A model generated the notes under the pieces. The model was not told the DNA's origin, did not search any database, and was given only the letters and a program-made list of their open reading frames with translations. A stretch of DNA of 64,000 bases from Plasmodium brasilianum (Eukaryota > Apicomplexa > Aconoidasida > Haemosporida > Plasmodiidae), in NCBI RefSeq assembly GCF_023973825.1, contig NC_090122.1:1473630-1537629 (forward strand), given 5' to 3'. Shown one piece after another: positions 11,080 through 30,327 of this stretch. Position numbers and translations under genes: made by a program. The stretch's first letter is position 1, and each line of letters begins with the position of its first letter.

Positions 11080-13122
11080 TTTTTGGTTTTTCTGTGTTTT
11101 TCAATTTGTGTACAATTTTTTAATCGTATTCACAACAAAAACAATATTTCGCTTATATTGTAACTTAAATCAAATATAAAACAATAGTGCTTTATTTTAA
11201 TTTGCCTAATATATATATGTTTATATACCTACACAAGTACATACTTATATACATATATACATACACAAGTACATACTTATATACATATATACATACATAA
11301 ATGTGCATATATAAATATTGAACGGCTTGTACATGATTTAAGTTCAATAATCACTAAATAAATGATCGTAAATTATTGAAAGTAGCGGTCGGTTTAACAG
11401 AATAAAGAACATACCGTTCGCTACCATTTTTTTTTACAACGTTACTATAAATATATGTATATATAAATATATATATACATGTTTGCAGCATACAACGAAA
11501 CATATAAGGAAGACAAAACATGATAAGACTAAAAGGAACTCATATTAGTGATATCTTAAAGGACAGAACAAAATAAAAGCTACAAAAAAAAGGATATGAA
11601 TTTCATTTTCCTAATTAGTTACAACAAAAAAAAAGATACTACGTAATTATTCATATGTAATAACATACATACATATACATATGTATACATACATATATAT
11701 ATACATACATATATGTACACATACATATATATATACATAAATATGTTGATATATTTGGTAACCATTTCCATGTCTATTACATATTATAAATAACAGTTAA
11801 CAAGTATTGCTTGAACGACACAATTATTTAGCTTATTCATATATACTTATATGAAGAAGTATACATATATATGCATAAAAATGTATATATGAAGTATAAA
11901 TATATATATATGTATAACTAGGAAACATTAAATAGTTCAAAAGTACTTAAATGCGGAAATTAAGAGAGTTTTCAAAATAAAAATTTAATTTTATTTTTTT
12001 GTGTATTTATTATACCAATGAAGTATTAATTTGAATAGTTTTCTCAATTTTTCGTTTCATATACACATACGTGAGTATTTTTTAATTTTTTCTTTAGTAT
12101 TATTATTATTAAATTATTTCGTTGTTCATCTTGAAATTTATTAACTGTTCATTATTATTCAGTAATTTTTAAAAAAATTTTAATTATTTTAATTTTTATA
12201 TTTCTTTTTTTTTTCCAAATTCATTAGAAAGAAAACCTGGTTTATCTCATGCGCACATGTATATATATATATATATATAATACTTATATTTATATAATAT
12301 GTGCATTCATATGTGTATATGTAAATATAAAGATATATACTTTATTTATGCATAAATATATACACATATATATGCGCCCATATATTCATATATTTTATTG
12401 GTATAAAGGGTCATTTCATGATTTTTCGAAAATTCGTTTAAATATGTACAAGTACATATTTTTTTCTGTTTCCCATATTGTTTAGACTATTAAGTATATA
12501 TATATATGTATATATTAAAATTCGTAGAGATTTGCATAATATTACTAATTGCACGCCATAGTTAAATATTAGGGAAAATTTGTGTTAAATTAGTGACAAT
12601 TTGCAAATGGTTAATATATATATTTATATATATATATATATATATATACGTATAAATGTGTAGTTTTTTATTTTTCGAACGTGTAAAATATGTGTACTTT
12701 TTTGTAAACCTTTGTTGTTATAATTTTTTCAAGTCCATATATTAATAATTTTTTAATACAATTGTTGTTTGTTTACAGTTCATCACTTTTTTAATTTTTC
12801 GCAATCACATATTTTATTTTATAATATTTTTTATAATTTAATTTTTTTTTTTTTTTTGTGTTATAAGAACATATATGTGCATATCTGCAAAAAGATATGC
12901 GCTAATTTGTTCGTATGTATGCATTTATATGTGTATATATGTATGTATTTATGTACATATGAATGTTTATATGCGTGTATGTGTTTATGTGTGTATGTGT
13001 GCCTATGTACACATACTTGGTGTATGGGTGAGCCCGTGATCTAATAAATAAACATGCACAGGCACAAATATATGTACAGAACGTAAGGGAAATAAAAACA
13101 TGAATAGCTAACTAAAAAAAAA
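11032..13122. other. Divergent intergenic region, promoter-like
   Basis: About 2.1 kb between the start of the 174-aa gene (-) and the hydrolase gene (+). It contains poly-T with TTTTA units at 11031-11085, many (TA)n and ACATATA microsatellites, and no supported gene. Both genes must be driven from this interval. No specific promoter motif can be defended. Confidence 0.6.
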
Positions 13123-16100
13123 ATGTATGATAAGATCATAGAAAAACTAAGTTTAGCTTCTGTCAATTTGTTATCAAAACTAGGTTATGAAAAGAGAAAA
13201 AGGGAATGTAAATTAAAAAATAGAAAGAAATATAAGAAGAAGAATAGGAACTATCCGTTATTATTAAGAATTGAAGATAATGCTAATAAGAAAGAAAAAA
13301 CACTATTTTTTCATTATAATTATAAAAAGAAACAACAATCGTTTCTATATTTATTTAAGAAAAAAAAATATCCCAAAATTAAATTTTTATATAATGATAT
13401 TATTAAGACATATAAAAATGAAAAATTTTTAAGTGATTTTTCCTTAGACCTTCTTCATGAATTAACCAAAAGGGAAAATTGTACCAACTTTTTGAGGGCA
13501 AGTGAGGTGTACACGTTATTATTAATCTTAAGTCAAGAATTTTTAAAAAGATTCAATGATGATAAGGTTGCTTCTGTTATTACCAGTGATGGCACCGCAG
13601 TTCCGGGTGATGGTGCATATATGTCTAATGAAAGCAACGTGAAGATATTAAAAATAAGTTGCTATTTGCTTAAATACTTAATCACGAATAAAGCGAAAAG
13701 TGAAATGCTAGATGACTCTTTTATGTTGTTCTTTTTGATAAAATTGAATTATATAGTTAACAAAAAAAAAGATATTGAATATAAAGACTTAAAGAAAAAT
13801 TATCATTTTTATTTTTATTTTTTGTTACTTTATTACTATCTCTTTGTTTATAATAATATGAAGAAAATTGTTCTGTTGCCTCCAAAAAGGATCTTTAAGT
13901 ATTCCTTCAGCAAATTAAACGAATTTGCATTAGTTTATAAATACTTTGACTCTATAAAAAACGATATACACAATATAAATACCTATGGAATATATACACA
14001 TAATAACAATTTTGATAATAATATAAGCAATAAAAACAAAAGCAAAAACAAAAACAAATATGTTAACAAGAAGAAATATACCGACTTTTTAAAAGATAAC
14101 TACATAGTTAATTTTAACTCCTTAAAAGAAAAGTGTAATGTATTTTTTAAATTTAATGATATTTCAAATATTCGTTTTTTAACAAGTATGAGTAAGTTGA
14201 ATGTTTTGCACATGGACTCGCACGAACATATTATAAAACCCAAATGTACACTTCTGAATGATTCGTTAAATAGCTACGTGTTATTTTTGTTGTCAGTATT
14301 GTTTAATTTAGATAATAAAAGTAGCACAGGGAATTGCATAGAAATTAAGCACATAAACGATAATGACGGGATTAGCGGTAGCAGTAGTTACAAGAGTAGT
14401 AACACAAATAGGAAAGAAGGTTGTTATAGTAGTAGTGGTGGAGCAAAAGAAAACGAAATATTTTTACATTCGTACTCGGAAAAAAAGAAGCGCACGAAAT
14501 CTCCGTGTAATTTGTTGTTAAAAAACATAAATAACAAGAAAACAAATAAGATGAACAAAACAGTACTACTAACCGAGTTGACATATCAGTCGTTGGATTA
14601 TGTAACGTTAAATGAACACATGTGCTACTTCAATAATAAGGGGAAGAATAGTAATGTTAGTAGTGTTGGCAGTGCCAGTGGTACCATCAGCGGCATTAGC
14701 ACTGATAATAGTAGTAATAATATGATTGAAAATTGTCTGAGCGAAATAATAAAATATATTGAGAAAAGACGCAAGTTAGTATATGTGGGTAACACAAAGG
14801 ACGTTGACATGGTTTCACAAAATAATGATAATAAAAAAAATGCAAGGAATGAAGAAAATATATTATTTAATATAATTAACATAGACAATAAATTAAAAAG
14901 TAAGAATAATCTAAACTTAGAAATTTTGTTGAAAAAAATTAATGACTTGATGAATATTATTCAGGATCCGTCTATATATATAAAAAGTGGGCTTCACATA
15001 ATACTAAGAAATGTGTGTATAAACAAGTTGAATTCCTTAAATCTGGATCTTCTCTTTCTGATAAATTTATACTCAAACAACAATTTTAAAAATAAGTTTT
15101 TTCACTATGACCAAAGGTATGTTGAGCCGATCGACGTTCCACAGGGCAGAGATAGCAGGGGAAGCGGTAACGCCATTAGCAGCAATAGTAGCGATTACGT
15201 AGGACAAAATAACAAAAATACAGCGAAGAAGCAGATAGAAAGGAAAGGGAGCGAAAAGGAGTACTTTAACATTGAAATGAAAAAGAAATCGCAGGGTGTC
15301 ACTATGAAAAGACAAAGCAATGAAATATATAATGAACTATCTGTTATTATTAAAATTTTTGCAAACAATTTTTCAGTAAAGGATTTAACGTATAATTGCT
15401 TTTCTGTTTTATATAGCATGTATAAAAATATATTACAAAATATGCTCAGAATATCATTTAATTTTACTTATTTTATTAGTGCCGAATTTTATTTTTTTAA
15501 TGACAATATAAACTTTCTTTCTTTAATGAATTTAAAAAAGGAGCTAATACCAAGTACTTTATACTTTGACAGTGTAAGAGCATTTACAAATATCAAATCG
15601 CATTATAAGTATTTTATGCATATGATAATTCCAAAAAAAAAAAAAAAAAAAAAAAAGGTAAGGAAAAAAAGCTAGCTAGGAATAATAAATATATCTTGTT
15701 AACTAGCATACATGATAATGCGCCTGGAAGTGATGAGGATAAGGGAGTGATAAAAAATAAAAATTCAAAAAGAATATATAAAACAAAAAAAGTTAAAGAA
15801 GTTATAAAAGTTAAAGAAGTTATAAAAGTTAAAGAAGATATAAAAGTTAAAGAAGATAGAGAAGTTAGAGAAAATAAAGAAACTAAAGAAATAAGAAAGG
15901 AAAATCAAATGAATTACGCAGAAGGTACAGAGAATCAGCAGAGTTGTAGGAAATCATTTGATTCATTTCTAGACAAACTAGACAACATGCTAATGGATGA
16001 AACTATACAGAAAAAAATGAATTACAAAGAAGTATCGCTTGCATCCTCTTATACAGAAAAAATGAAAAAAAAAGAAAAAAAAATACTATTAGATGAGCAC

Positions 16101-18637
16101 ATGTACATGATTAACAAATTTAATCATCATTTTTATGATGTACATGACCGTCTTTTGCCTGTATACATTTACTCAAAAAAGTGCAATATACGCAGAAATA
16201 AAAAAAGTAGGACTCATAAACATACCGAGGGTGAAATTGGACAAAAATGGGAAATCAATTCGGGAACAGAAAGGGAAAGGGGGGAAAAAAAGGAGAACAT
16301 GAGGGACGAAGAGAAGAAGAACAACAAAGAACAAAAGAAGAAGATGGAAGTAGATATTGTGTTCGTACACGGGTTACGAGGAAGCGCTCATCGTACATGG
16401 AGATTAGCAAACATGTATCATGACGCCGATAATCGTCATTTTTATTATAGGAATAATATAAAAAAATGCAGAAAAGGAGGAGGGAAATTACTGCGTAATG
16501 GTAGTGCACACGTAGGTGATGGTATAAACAATGATAATGATAACAATAACGATAACGGAAAGGACGATGGCGGATTCAGTAGTATAAGCAGTAACAGTAG
16601 CACTACTGGTGTGTGGACGTTCCTTGATATTAATAGCAAAGGAGGAGGAAGAATGTCAAAAGAGGAGACGAGTATTCAATCGTTAAAGGGGAAAAATGAA
16701 CCGAACGAAAAAGGAGATGATCTACTAAATATTAAAAACGGTAGTGTCGAAAATTTGAAAGAAAAAGAAAATGTAATTACGTTTGATGAATCAAGAAAAC
16801 AAATAAGACAATGTATAAAAATACGTAATAATTTTCATTTCATAATAAAAAAAAATGTAATTAATATACTAATGTTAAATTATAAACATAACCAAAATAT
16901 CTTACCATTATATGTTAATACAAAAATTATAAATAAAAACATTTTTAAATCTTTATTTCTGCATAATAAAAAATTAAAAAATGACTTAGACCTTTATAGC
17001 GATTTGTTTTCTCATCAACTGTGGCCTATGTATATTTTATACCCTCATAAAAAAAATATTAATATTTTTATTTTCAATTATCATTCGCCTTTGTACCCGG
17101 ATTCTAATTATTATATGAAGGTTCACTACAAAGAGGGGAAACGCATGAAGGAGGAGAATGACAAGGAGGATGTAACAAGCAACAATTCAGTTTACATGGA
17201 TAACATCAAAAAGGAAAATAAAGAGAATGAGTCAAATAAAGAAAATAAAGACAAAAAAGAGAACACTAGTTATATGTATTCCTATTTAAACACAATAAAC
17301 TCTTTTTTTAGCAGAAAAGAGGAAGATTATGAACACTCCCTAAATAAAGAAAAATATTTCTACACAGATAGGATGAATTTGGATGAACTATCGAATTTTC
17401 TTTTAAAGAAGTTAAAAAGTATAAATTTGGGTAAAAAAAATGATATCATATTTATAGCTCATTCTATGGGAGGACTATTAACTCAATATGTATTATTAAA
17501 AGATGATAAAATTTTAAATAAAACAAAATTTATTTTTTTTTATGCTTCTCCCCACTTTGGATCACCACTATCCTCCACAGCTCTTTTCTTTAAAACATTT
17601 TTATCTCCGTATGTTTATCAGCTGAATGATTATGGTTCGTTATTAAGTAACTTGCAGTATTCTTTCAGGGAAAGAATCAAAGAAAAAAATGTAAAAGTCT
17701 ATTCTTTCTCCGAGTCGGAAAAGACTCCCTTGCCGCTTATTGGTTTGAGCAAAAAAAAAAAAAACAAAAAAAAAATAAATGTATAAATGAACATATATAT
17801 AAAAAAATGTATAATTAAGTGTATAATTAAATGTACAATTAAGTGTATAATTAAGTGTATAATTAAATGTACAATTAAGTGTATAATTAAGTGTATAATT
17901 AAATGTACAATTAAGTGTATAATTAAGTGTATAATTAAATGTACAATTAAGTGTATAATTAAGTGTATAAATAAATGTAAAGTAAATGTATAAATAAATG
18001 TACAAATATGTAAAATCAAAAAAATACTATAATCACTTTTGCCACGTACTACGAATTTATTGCGGAGAAAGGGCATTGTTTAAGCAAGTCTTTTTCACTA
18101 CGACGTACGTTTGTGTAAGTGTGTTTGTGTATATATGTATATGTATGTATGCATTTATGTGGCAGCCTTATCAGCAGCGTTGTTACGTGTATGCAATGAT
18201 TTCTCATTTTTGTAAAAATGAGCATATTCATTTATGTGTAATATGATTTTGCGTGCTTTTTATCCGTTTTTACATAATTCAACTAAACAGTTTTTTACCT
18301 GACCATTTGCAAAAAAGAAAAAAAAAAACCTTCAGAAGTGTTCTCTTTATGTTTTATATTTTTTATCTTTTACTTTGTTTTGTTCTGTTTTGTTCTGTTT
18401 TGTTTTGTTTTGTTTTGTGCTTTTCATGTTTTTTATATTTTGATTTGTTTCGTTTTGTATTTTTTAGGGGTGTACACAATGATTGTGCCAAGCATCAGCT
18501 CCTATTTGCATTACGCTGATATATTTGTAATTATTAAGAAATGCGACCATTTGGATATTAGTAAGCTAAATAGCGAAGAGGATGTAAAGTATTATTATTT
18601 AAATAAAGCAATAAAGGAAGTAATGAAGGTTAACTAG
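13123..18637 (+). CDS. SERAC1/DUF676-like serine esterase (alpha/beta hydrolase), two exons, frameshift at poly(A)
   Basis: Exon 1 is 13123-17742 and exon 2 is 18468-18637 (intron GTTTGAG...TTTTTTAG, phase 1). Catalytic features are in the C-terminal half: an oxyanion-type strand (VDIVFVHGLRGSAHRTW, about 16347-16400), the nucleophile elbow AHSMGG (about 17459) and, in exon 2, a late His in CDHLDISK that fits the SERAC1 His position. SERAC1-family proteins act in phospholipid remodelling at mitochondria/ER contacts; the substrate here is unknown. The N-terminal 850 residues are Lys/Asn-rich without a clear domain. The frame is broken inside a run of 24 A at 15633-15656: upstream reads stop at 15675, while downstream sequence continues in another frame. 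One added A gives an intact product of 1596 aa. A sequencing or assembly error is the likeliest explanation. Confidence 0.85.
15633..15656 (+). other. A24 homopolymer causing a frameshift in the hydrolase gene
   Basis: Twenty-four consecutive A residues encode poly-Lys. The reading frame upstream and the open frame downstream differ by one base here. The following AAGGTAAGG resembles a donor, but the only nearby AG acceptors give introns under 50 nt or the wrong phase. An indel in the run is therefore simpler than splicing. Confidence 0.8.
17811..17975 (+). repeat. 12-bp/36-bp higher-order tandem repeat inside an intron
   Basis: 12-mers of the type tgtataattaag are arranged as a 36-bp higher-order unit of three variants (tgtataattaag, tgtataattaaa, tgtacaattaag), repeated four times or more. 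It lies wholly inside the 725-bp intron of the hydrolase gene (17743-18467). The ORF seen across it is a repeat artefact. Confidence 0.9.
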
Positions 18638-20427
18638 TGGAAAAAAAGGGGTTATTTTTACAAAATGGTATAGACATAAATGTGTGTGTGTGTGTGTGCT
18701 TAAGTATGTACTTTGACCGTTGATGCCCCTTTTAAAAATTAATGCTGTATATATATATGTATACGTACGCGTGTACATATTTATAATTCATGAATCATAC
18801 TAATTTTGTAATACCTTTTGAACGTTATCCCGTTTGTACATGTGCATCATATAGATATATTAAAATAATTTGTGTTCAAATTTTTTTTTTGTACTAATCT
18901 TTTGAATTTTCATTTTTGAATTTTGAATTTTTAGTATTTTACTAACAATTACATTACACTTATACTTTTACCTATACGTTTACGTTTAATTTTTTATTTT
19001 TTTTATTTTATTTTATTATTTTTTTTTTTTTGTGGCGTTTTTATTTACAACAAATTTTAATTACATTCTCTCTTTTAAATATGGCATTTAAAAATATAAT
19101 AAAAACTACAAAATGTTCAATGAGCTTTCATTCATGTTTTATTGGCATCTTTTTTTATTGATTCCTTATTGCTTTATCAAATATTTGTAAAAAAAAAAAA
19201 GGGAATAAGAAATTAAAAAGAGGGTACATATTTAATTTATGAGAAAATTTTATTGGTAGTCAAGTGGAAAGAGGTTCCTATTTATATTTTTTATAATAGG
19301 TGGTTTCTGTCATAACGATGGGTACCCGACTTCTTACTTTCGTTAACACGCTGAGTAGCAGAATTTGCTCATGAGCTTGCGTATATGTGTGTATGCACAG
19401 ATCGAAGGTAAATAACAATAAAAAGAAAAAAAAAAAGAAAAAAAAAAGAAAAAAAAAAGAAAAAAAAAAGAGTATGTATAGATGCCCGCAATATTCATAT
19501 TAACAATTTTTGCAAATTATTCCCCTTCTTTATTTTATTAATATCAAATGTGCATAAATAATCTCAGCTTAATACATTTTTTACTTTTCATATGATGAAT
19601 ATTTTTTCTTCTTCCTCTTCTTTTTAATGAACGTTCTATTAATAAAGAAACAAATACCAATCAAATATGCACTAAAGTTGTCTGCTTAAATTTAAAATTG
19701 AAAACAAACATGCATTATATATTGTCTGAAAGTGAAGGAAAATTATAAATATTCCCTCTCCTTATTTTACTATATCGCTAGTTTATTATTTTCTTATTTT
19801 CCACAAATATGGACAATTATGAACTTTTATAAGGGGTTAACAAATAAAAGATTATTCCTGTAATTTTGAAAGTGTTGAGAATATGACGTTTTCACGAGTA
19901 ATTAAAAAAGTAAAATAAGTAAATAAAATAAATGAAACAGATTGTACAAAACAAAATATGCAAAATAAATGAAGTAAAATAGAAATAGTATTAATTATGT
20001 GGAAACAAGAATCGAAATGTACAAAACTACAAATAACGGAGGTGGTGCTTCTTATAAAAATACAAAAAGAACTGAGCACGCAAAAAGTGAGCTGACATGG
20101 AAATACTTGCCAACACTTAACGTAAAACGTTTTTGTTTTATATGAATAATTGCTGTTTTTTTTTTTTTTTTTTTTTTCATTTTTTTTTCTTTTTTGCTTT
20201 CCCTAAAATATGAATATTCCACTAAATTTATCATAAAAGCGTTTGTTTATCTACCTAAGAATGTGCAAGCGTTGAAATTAGTGTAAATTCGAAAAGTGCA
20301 CTCGTATGTTTCTTAAGCCCCAAAAGAGTATATACACTGTTCTTAATCTTTTAATACCCATAGAGATGGTGTTGTAGGATAAATGAAAAACAAACTTTTA
20401 AATTAGTTTCTTTTAATTTACTCTCTC
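18638..20427. other. Convergent intergenic region
   Basis: 3' flanks of the hydrolase (+) and CCCH (-) genes. It contains a (TG)n run near 18682, poly-T, an (A)nG repeat at 19420-19472 and a GC-richer patch at about 19250-19410. No protein gene is supported. Confidence 0.6.
19250..19410. other. GC-richer island of unknown nature
   Basis: About 160 bp with clearly higher GC than its flanks. It includes the perfect 10-bp palindrome gctcatgagc (about 19367-19376) and the motif gatgggtacccgac. The only ATG frame in it is 18 codons. In AT-rich Plasmodium genomes such islands often mark structured ncRNAs, but I recognise none here. Confidence 0.3.
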
Positions 20428-26381
<5,954 letters not shown>

Positions 26382-26439
26382 ATTTTTTTTTTTTTTTTTT
26401 TTTAAATAAATAAAATCAGTTCATGTATGCAAGTATGCT

Positions 26440-26484
<45 letters not shown>

Positions 26485-27002
26485 GTAATATCACTTCAAC
26501 TAGTGAACAAGGAGTGATATACATATGTACATATTTGTACACATGTATATATGTACGTATAATTTTACTACTACTTAATTTAACGCAGAAATGATCTGCT
26601 TTTATTTGGATATGTGTATATAGTTCGTACGTTTTTTACTTATTCGAAAGTATAAAATTTAAAATGCAAAAATGGATGGGTTATCATGAGTAAACTTTTG
26701 CTCATGCATGTACTTTCGCCCATCTCTCTCTCGCTGTAACACTATTTATACGCATATACATACATAAGCATAATTATATATATGAATATGCATTTACACG
26801 CATAAGCATGAGTACACATAAGTATATATCCATTTGCTCAAACAGAACAAAAATCGCTACATTGGTTAATCATCACATAGGTTAATAAATTAACTTGGTT
26901 AGTATGCATAAACAAAAATATGTACGTTAAGGAAAAGTGGAATAAACAGAGAAAAATATATACTACTCTATTTAAACTAAAAAGTAAATATATTAAAATG
27001 AT

Positions 27003-27140
27003 AATGTGGTAATATGCTAACATGTTAAAATGCTAATATAGCAATATGCTAACATTATGATAAGCTAACATGATGATATGCTAACATTATGATATGTTAA
27101 CATGATGATATGTTAACGTGATGATATGCTAACATGTTTA
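27003..27140. repeat. Imperfect 16-18-bp tandem repeat (taacatgatgatatgc)
   Basis: Seven to eight degenerate copies of a unit containing gctaacat and gatgatat. It is non-coding and lies about 0.6 kb upstream of the CCCH gene's first ATG. Confidence 0.8.
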
Positions 27141-27238
27141 ATAATCTTTTTGTTTGCTGCTCTACACTTTTATTTAGCTAAGGCATTAACAAAGGGTTTA
27201 AAATGTTATTAAAGAAAAATAAAATAAATAAAACATAT

Positions 27239-27283
<45 letters not shown>

Positions 27284-28214
27284 TATACATTTGTGAAATT
27301 GTACATACTAATTATCTAATAATAAAGGTGCCATAATTTGTTTATTTTTAGTTTATTTTTAGATTTTTTTTTTGTTTTTACTGGGTGTTCTTTACTATTT
27401 TTTGTTAATTTTTTTTTTTTTTTTTTTTTTTTGTCTATTATATTACTCCCTTTTAAAAGAAATAAAAACATAGTAACTGGACATCAGAATTAACGTATAT
27501 AAAACAAAAAAAAAAAATTGTTACAGTTAATGAATGTGTATATCACACAAAGGTATAAAAAAAAAAAAAAAAGGAACAACAAAAAACAAGGAACGATAAG
27601 AACGAAACGATAAGCGATGAGCAAAAAGCAAGAGGAACGAAAGCGAAGAACGAGAAATGAAAAACAAAAAAGGAGTACCAAAAAAGGTGAAACGAAAAAG
27701 GAGAAAGGAAAATGGAGAAACAAGGAAACTCAAATTGCTATAAATAACTGTGAAATCCCTTTTTTTTTTTTTTTTTTTTTAGTGCATCAAAATAAATACA
27801 ATACACTAGTATCGAAGTGTAGCACTTAAAACATGTATAATTAAATGTCAAAGTTCATAAAAAGAATTTATACTTACAAACAACACAGAAAATAATGTAC
27901 TTCTTTTTGCATTCAGTTATATGTTCTTATAGGTTGTTTTGCCAAAAAAAAAAAATATAAAATAAAAAAAAAAATATTGTAAAATAATATAAAATAAAAT
28001 AATATAAATTAATATAAAATAAATAAAATAATATAAATAGAATAATATAAAATAAAAAGATATACACATGAGGGGATACTCACATACAATATTCTTCAAT
28101 TGGTACTGAAGCAACTACAATTTTTCGATGCAGTTTTCAATGTTATGTAAAACAATATAAGCACATCCCCAGTAGTGAACATATATATATATATATACAT
28201 GCATACATAAATAT

Positions 28215-28254
<40 letters not shown>

Positions 28255-28317
28255 ATTTTTTTGTTTTATATGAGTTAGTCCTAATTTTGGGTGATACTAC
28301 AAATTCGAATAAACTAG

Positions 28318-28507
28318 TAAATTAAAAAGAAAAAAAAAATTGCAAGAGAAGCAAGATAACGAAGTTCTTAAACATGTAAATATAAATTTAATTTCAAAAA
28401 AAAAAAAAGTGCACTAGTTCAACACTTTTAATTGTCTCTTTTATAATAATTTTCAGATATATGGAAGAAAACAAAAATATTATTTTAGGTCCATAAAATT
28501 CACTTGA
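28318..28507 (+). CDS. Candidate 3' end of a small spliced gene (two exons)
   Basis: The proposed exons are about 28318-28375 (ending LQEKQDNEVLKH) and 28457-28507 (IYGRKQKYYFRSIKFT then TGA). The donor is CAT|GTAAAT and the acceptor TAATAATTTTCAG, leaving an 81-nt intron at phase 0 on both sides. I could not place a start codon, and the left boundary (an AG at 28316-28317) has a poor polypyrimidine tract. The basic composition fits a small nucleic-acid or ribosome-associated protein, but I recognise no family. A chance arrangement is possible. Confidence 0.3.
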
Positions 28508-29814
28508 GTTTGTTTTTTCTTTTTTTCTTTTTTATATATCTAATCATACACTTGGAATTAACTATATCCATTTTTATATGTTATCAATTATACATAAGAT
28601 GTAATATACGGATCAGAAAATGTAACTTACATAGGTAATAAGAATGTTGTACGTATGCACGTATACATATATATATATATATATATATATATGTTAATTT
28701 TTTGAAAATTTTTAATTTTCCCTCAACAGATGAACTACTTTTCAGTGAACATTTTGTCTCTCCTTTTTTTTTTTTTCTGTTTAACTAATGTAAAAATGTT
28801 AATTCTCTACGTCGTTCATTTTTTCCCCTTTTCAATGTTTTCAATTAGTACTAAAATAAATTCATGGAATGTAAAATAAAAATGGTAAACAAAACTACGG
28901 TAGAATTGCTCCGAAAATACTATTTTTATAATTGTTAAAATATATGCATATTTTCGTCATCCGTGAATATGTTTGCTTATTCGTAGCACTCTTTTTTGAT
29001 ACTACGAGCATGTATGAGCATATTATGTACGTGTACATATACATATCGGTGTATATATTGTACGTACAGTATGAAATTATGTATGTATGTAATTGTGTAT
29101 GTATGCATAAATGCAGATATAGGTATCTTATACAATGCATTCTTTTTACATTTTACACAAAGGATAGCCACTTAAATGTACATTACTTATACATATTTAT
29201 GTATATATATATATATATGTATATAATTAATTCCGCTACTCTGAGGTGTATTTTTGCTTGTAGCACATTTTCATTTTTTACGATTTGACTTATTTTTCTC
29301 CTTATTTTTTTATTTTTTTTTTTTGCGACAACTTTTTGTATCCCAAAAAAAATATTAAATCTATTTTGACAGGCTTAATTAAAAATGATCGGGGTGGGAT
29401 GGAAAAAAAAAAAAACATAAAAATAATATTGTATATATAAATAAAAAATAAAGAATAAAATTAAATATTTTTCAAACAAATTATGGAAAAAAATTATGGA
29501 ACGTATTTAATTTTATGGTAGATAATCAATATAATCAATTTAGAAGGAAAACTGCTGTCGGTACTATTAAAAGTGGCAATTAAGAGAAACATTCATTTGT
29601 TAAAATAAAGATCTACGCAAAAAAATATATATGCATACAAACATACACACATATATATATATATACATGTATTCGTACATACTTATATACATGTATGCGT
29701 ATATATATGTATATACATACTTAAAATTTTTTTAATACAATCATCTTCAGATAGAAAAAAAAAAAAAAAAAAAAATATATCCAAAGGTACACATTTTTTT
29801 AATTTCTACTGCTT

Positions 29815-29935
29815 TATGTTTCAACAACTGGTGGAAGCAAAAATGCTCCATTTATATGAATGGATTTAATTACTTTCCTTACCTTATGTACGGACGAACT
29901 CTAACCTACTACAAGATATTCTAAAAAGAGAAATA
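29815..29935. other. GC-richer patch with splice-like signals (-)
   Basis: On the minus strand a 38-nt segment (29924-29887) is bounded by TTTTTAG and GTAAGG, both strong Plasmodium splice signals. Its only frame open across the segment is 12 codons (starting R-I-S-C-S-R). It may be a non-coding spliced exon or a structured RNA. No family is recognised. Confidence 0.25.
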
Positions 29936-30327
29936 TAAGGAGTCTAATGAACAAATAACATTCATATAGCATAAAAAAAAAAAAATAAAAAACCAACAAC
30001 ACGAACACGTTAATATTTAAGCACAAATTTATTAATAGTTCACGATAAATTTAATTCTAAAATATATATGTATATTTTAATATATGAATATATGTATATT
30101 TTAATATATGAATATATGTATGTATGCATATATGTTTGTGCACTTTTTCACATGTAAATTTGAACTTTTTATGTGAGCATGTATTATCACAAAAGAAAGG
30201 TTATTTCTCTAGAAGGCTCTGTTTCACTGTTACAAAAAAAAAACAAAAAAAAAAAACATCGAACTTGATATGTAAAATTTTCATGAAAAAATTGTACACA
30301 TATAATTAAATTGTGGGAATTTTATAA

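Larger units (their letters stand above)
26382..30327. other. Large intergenic region, left part
   Basis: About 4 kb upstream of the CCCH gene. It holds long (AT)n runs (26440-26480, 27247-27282, 28216-28250, 28666-28692), poly-T, and an ATGCTAACATGATGAT repeat. A purine-rich low-complexity stretch lies at 27590-27720. A candidate two-exon gene end (28318-28507) and a GC-richer patch (29815-29935) are listed separately. Nothing else is supported. Confidence 0.6.

Noticed and set aside
15657..15706. Intron starting GTAAGG after the A24 run of the hydrolase gene
   Set aside because: The intron would be about 49 nt, lacks a polypyrimidine tract, and the phases do not match. An A-run indel is simpler.
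27617..27829. 70-aa Lys/Arg-rich ORF in purine-rich DNA
   Set aside because: It lies in a GAAACGA-type low-complexity stretch and crosses a T21 run. A 31-nt intron would be needed to tidy it. Probably not a gene.
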